NCBI GenBank assembly: GCA_903875815.1
Contig: CAIQXR010000271.1
Span: 1-12,766, forward strand
Length of the DNA: 12,766 bases
Direction: 5' to 3'
Source: an uncultured Actinomycetes bacterium
GTDB taxonomy: Bacteria > Actinomycetota > Actinomycetes > Nanopelagicales > Nanopelagicaceae
How positions within the stretch are numbered: the first letter of the stretch is position 1; every line of letters starts with the position of its first letter. Below, piece after piece: positions 12,237 through 12,766 of this stretch. The position numbers were made by a program, and so were the translations under genes. The notes beneath the pieces are model-generated. The model was not told where the DNA came from and ran no database searches. It worked only from the letters and a program-made list of their open reading frames with translations.

Positions 12237-12766
12237 ATGGCTCAGATTTCCATCACCGCCAACACCCGCACTGAATTCGGCAAGGGCGCATCACGTCGCG
12301 ACCGTCGTGCAGGTCTAGTTCCCGGCGTTATCTACGGACACGGCGCAGAGCCACAACACGTTTCACTTCCACTTCGTGAACTCACTGCTGCTCTCAAGCA
12401 GTCAAACGTTCTCCTCGAACTTTCTTTCGATGGCAAGAACGAGCTCGTTCTACCAAAGTCAGTTTCACGTAATCCACTAACTGGCGTCTTTGCTCACATC
12501 GACCTCATTGCTGTTCGCAAGGGCGAGAAGGTAACCGTTGAAGTTCCGGTTCACACATCAGGTGAGCACGATCGCGATGGCATCCTCGAGCACAACCACA
12601 CCACCATCTCTGTTCTTGCAGAAGCAACTTCTATTCCGTCATTCCTTACCTTGGACCTCACCGGTCTCATGGCTGGACAGTCTCTCTATGCCAAGGATGT
12701 TGTTCTTCCAGCTGGCACCGAGCTCGCATCTGATCCAATGATGCAGGTTGTTCACTTGTCAGAGCG
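12237..12766 (+). CDS. rplY: 50S ribosomal protein L25 (bL25, CTC form), 3' end outside window
   Basis: The first 176 residues are present with no stop before the window ends. Residues 1-90 are the L25 5S rRNA-binding domain: MAQISITANTR, then GKGASRRDRRAGLVPGVIYG (15-34), LELSFDGKN and VSRNPLTGVFAHIDL (76-90). Residues from about 95 (GEKVTVEVPVH, then TISVLAEATSIP and the following LTLDLTGL) belong to the TL5/CTC C-terminal beta domain, so this is the long two-domain form typical of Actinobacteria and Thermus rather than the 94-residue E. coli L25. It binds 5S rRNA in the large subunit's central protuberance. The start is fixed by AGGAG 8 nt upstream. In Actinobacteria pth usually follows, which would lie beyond the window. 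Expression is probably controlled by the hairpin leader before it. Confidence 0.94.
   Translation, partial: MAQISITANTRTEFGKGASRRDRRAGLVPGVIYGHGAEPQHVSLPLRELTAALKQSNVLLELSFDGKNELVLPKSVSRNPLTGVFAHIDLIAVRKGEKVTVEVPVHTSGEHDRDGILEHNHTTISVLAEATSIPSFLTLDLTGLMAGQSLYAKDVVLPAGTELASDPMMQVVHLSE

Overview
The window looks like a stretch of core chromosome from a streamlined actinobacterium of intermediate GC content, most like the freshwater acI / Nanopelagicales (Planktophila-type) lineage. Three things point there. The gene order matches the actinobacterial block pmt | rsmI, metG, tatD, ksgA, ispE ... glmU, prs, TetR, rplY. A GlpR/SepX-type membrane protein sits at the left edge. Spacers are very short (0-25 bp) and several genes appear to start without a leader. 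The genus call is inference; the actinobacterial call is strong.

Layout. Positions 1-834: a three-pass membrane protein of the GlpR/SepX cell-division family (+). 857-2146: protein O-mannosyltransferase Pmt (-), convergent with glpR. 2189-7261: a compact + strand run of rsmI (16S rRNA 2'-O-methyltransferase), metG (methionyl-tRNA synthetase), tatD (metal-dependent hydrolase/DNase), ksgA/rsmA (16S rRNA dimethyltransferase) and ispE (isoprenoid kinase). tatD and ksgA overlap by 4 bp, and the resuscitation-promoting factor gene often found between them is absent. 7302-8801: an unrecognised, Ser/Thr/Asn-rich, membrane-anchored surface protein whose C-terminal 300 residues read as a seven-bladed Asp-box beta-propeller. 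8874-8948: tRNA-Gln(UUG) with encoded CCA. 8994-12090: glmU (UDP-GlcNAc synthesis), prs (PRPP synthesis) and a TetR-family regulator. 12091-12236: a hairpin-rich leader. 12237 to the end: rplY (ribosomal protein bL25/CTC), cut by the window edge.

How it fits together. Most genes are housekeeping: ribosome maturation and structure (rsmI, ksgA, rplY), translation (metG, tRNA-Gln), and precursor supply for envelope and nucleotides (ispE, glmU, prs). The envelope theme also includes GlpR/SepX, Pmt and the surface propeller, which could be a mannosylation target (inference).

The two most interesting places are (a) the rplY leader, which holds four to five hairpins in about 140 nt, a U-tract terminator, mutually exclusive AACCC/GGGTT pairings and a 7-bp hairpin that buries the rplY Shine-Dalgarno, and (b) the propeller protein, with a regular ~42-residue repeat, an apparent Velcro closure and an uncharacterised N-terminal domain. 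Six or seven genes also carry a TANNNT-like -10 element 6-8 nt before the start codon and no Shine-Dalgarno, suggesting leaderless transcription. No CRISPR array, insertion sequence, prophage or origin was seen, and no gene-free stretch exceeds 300 bases.
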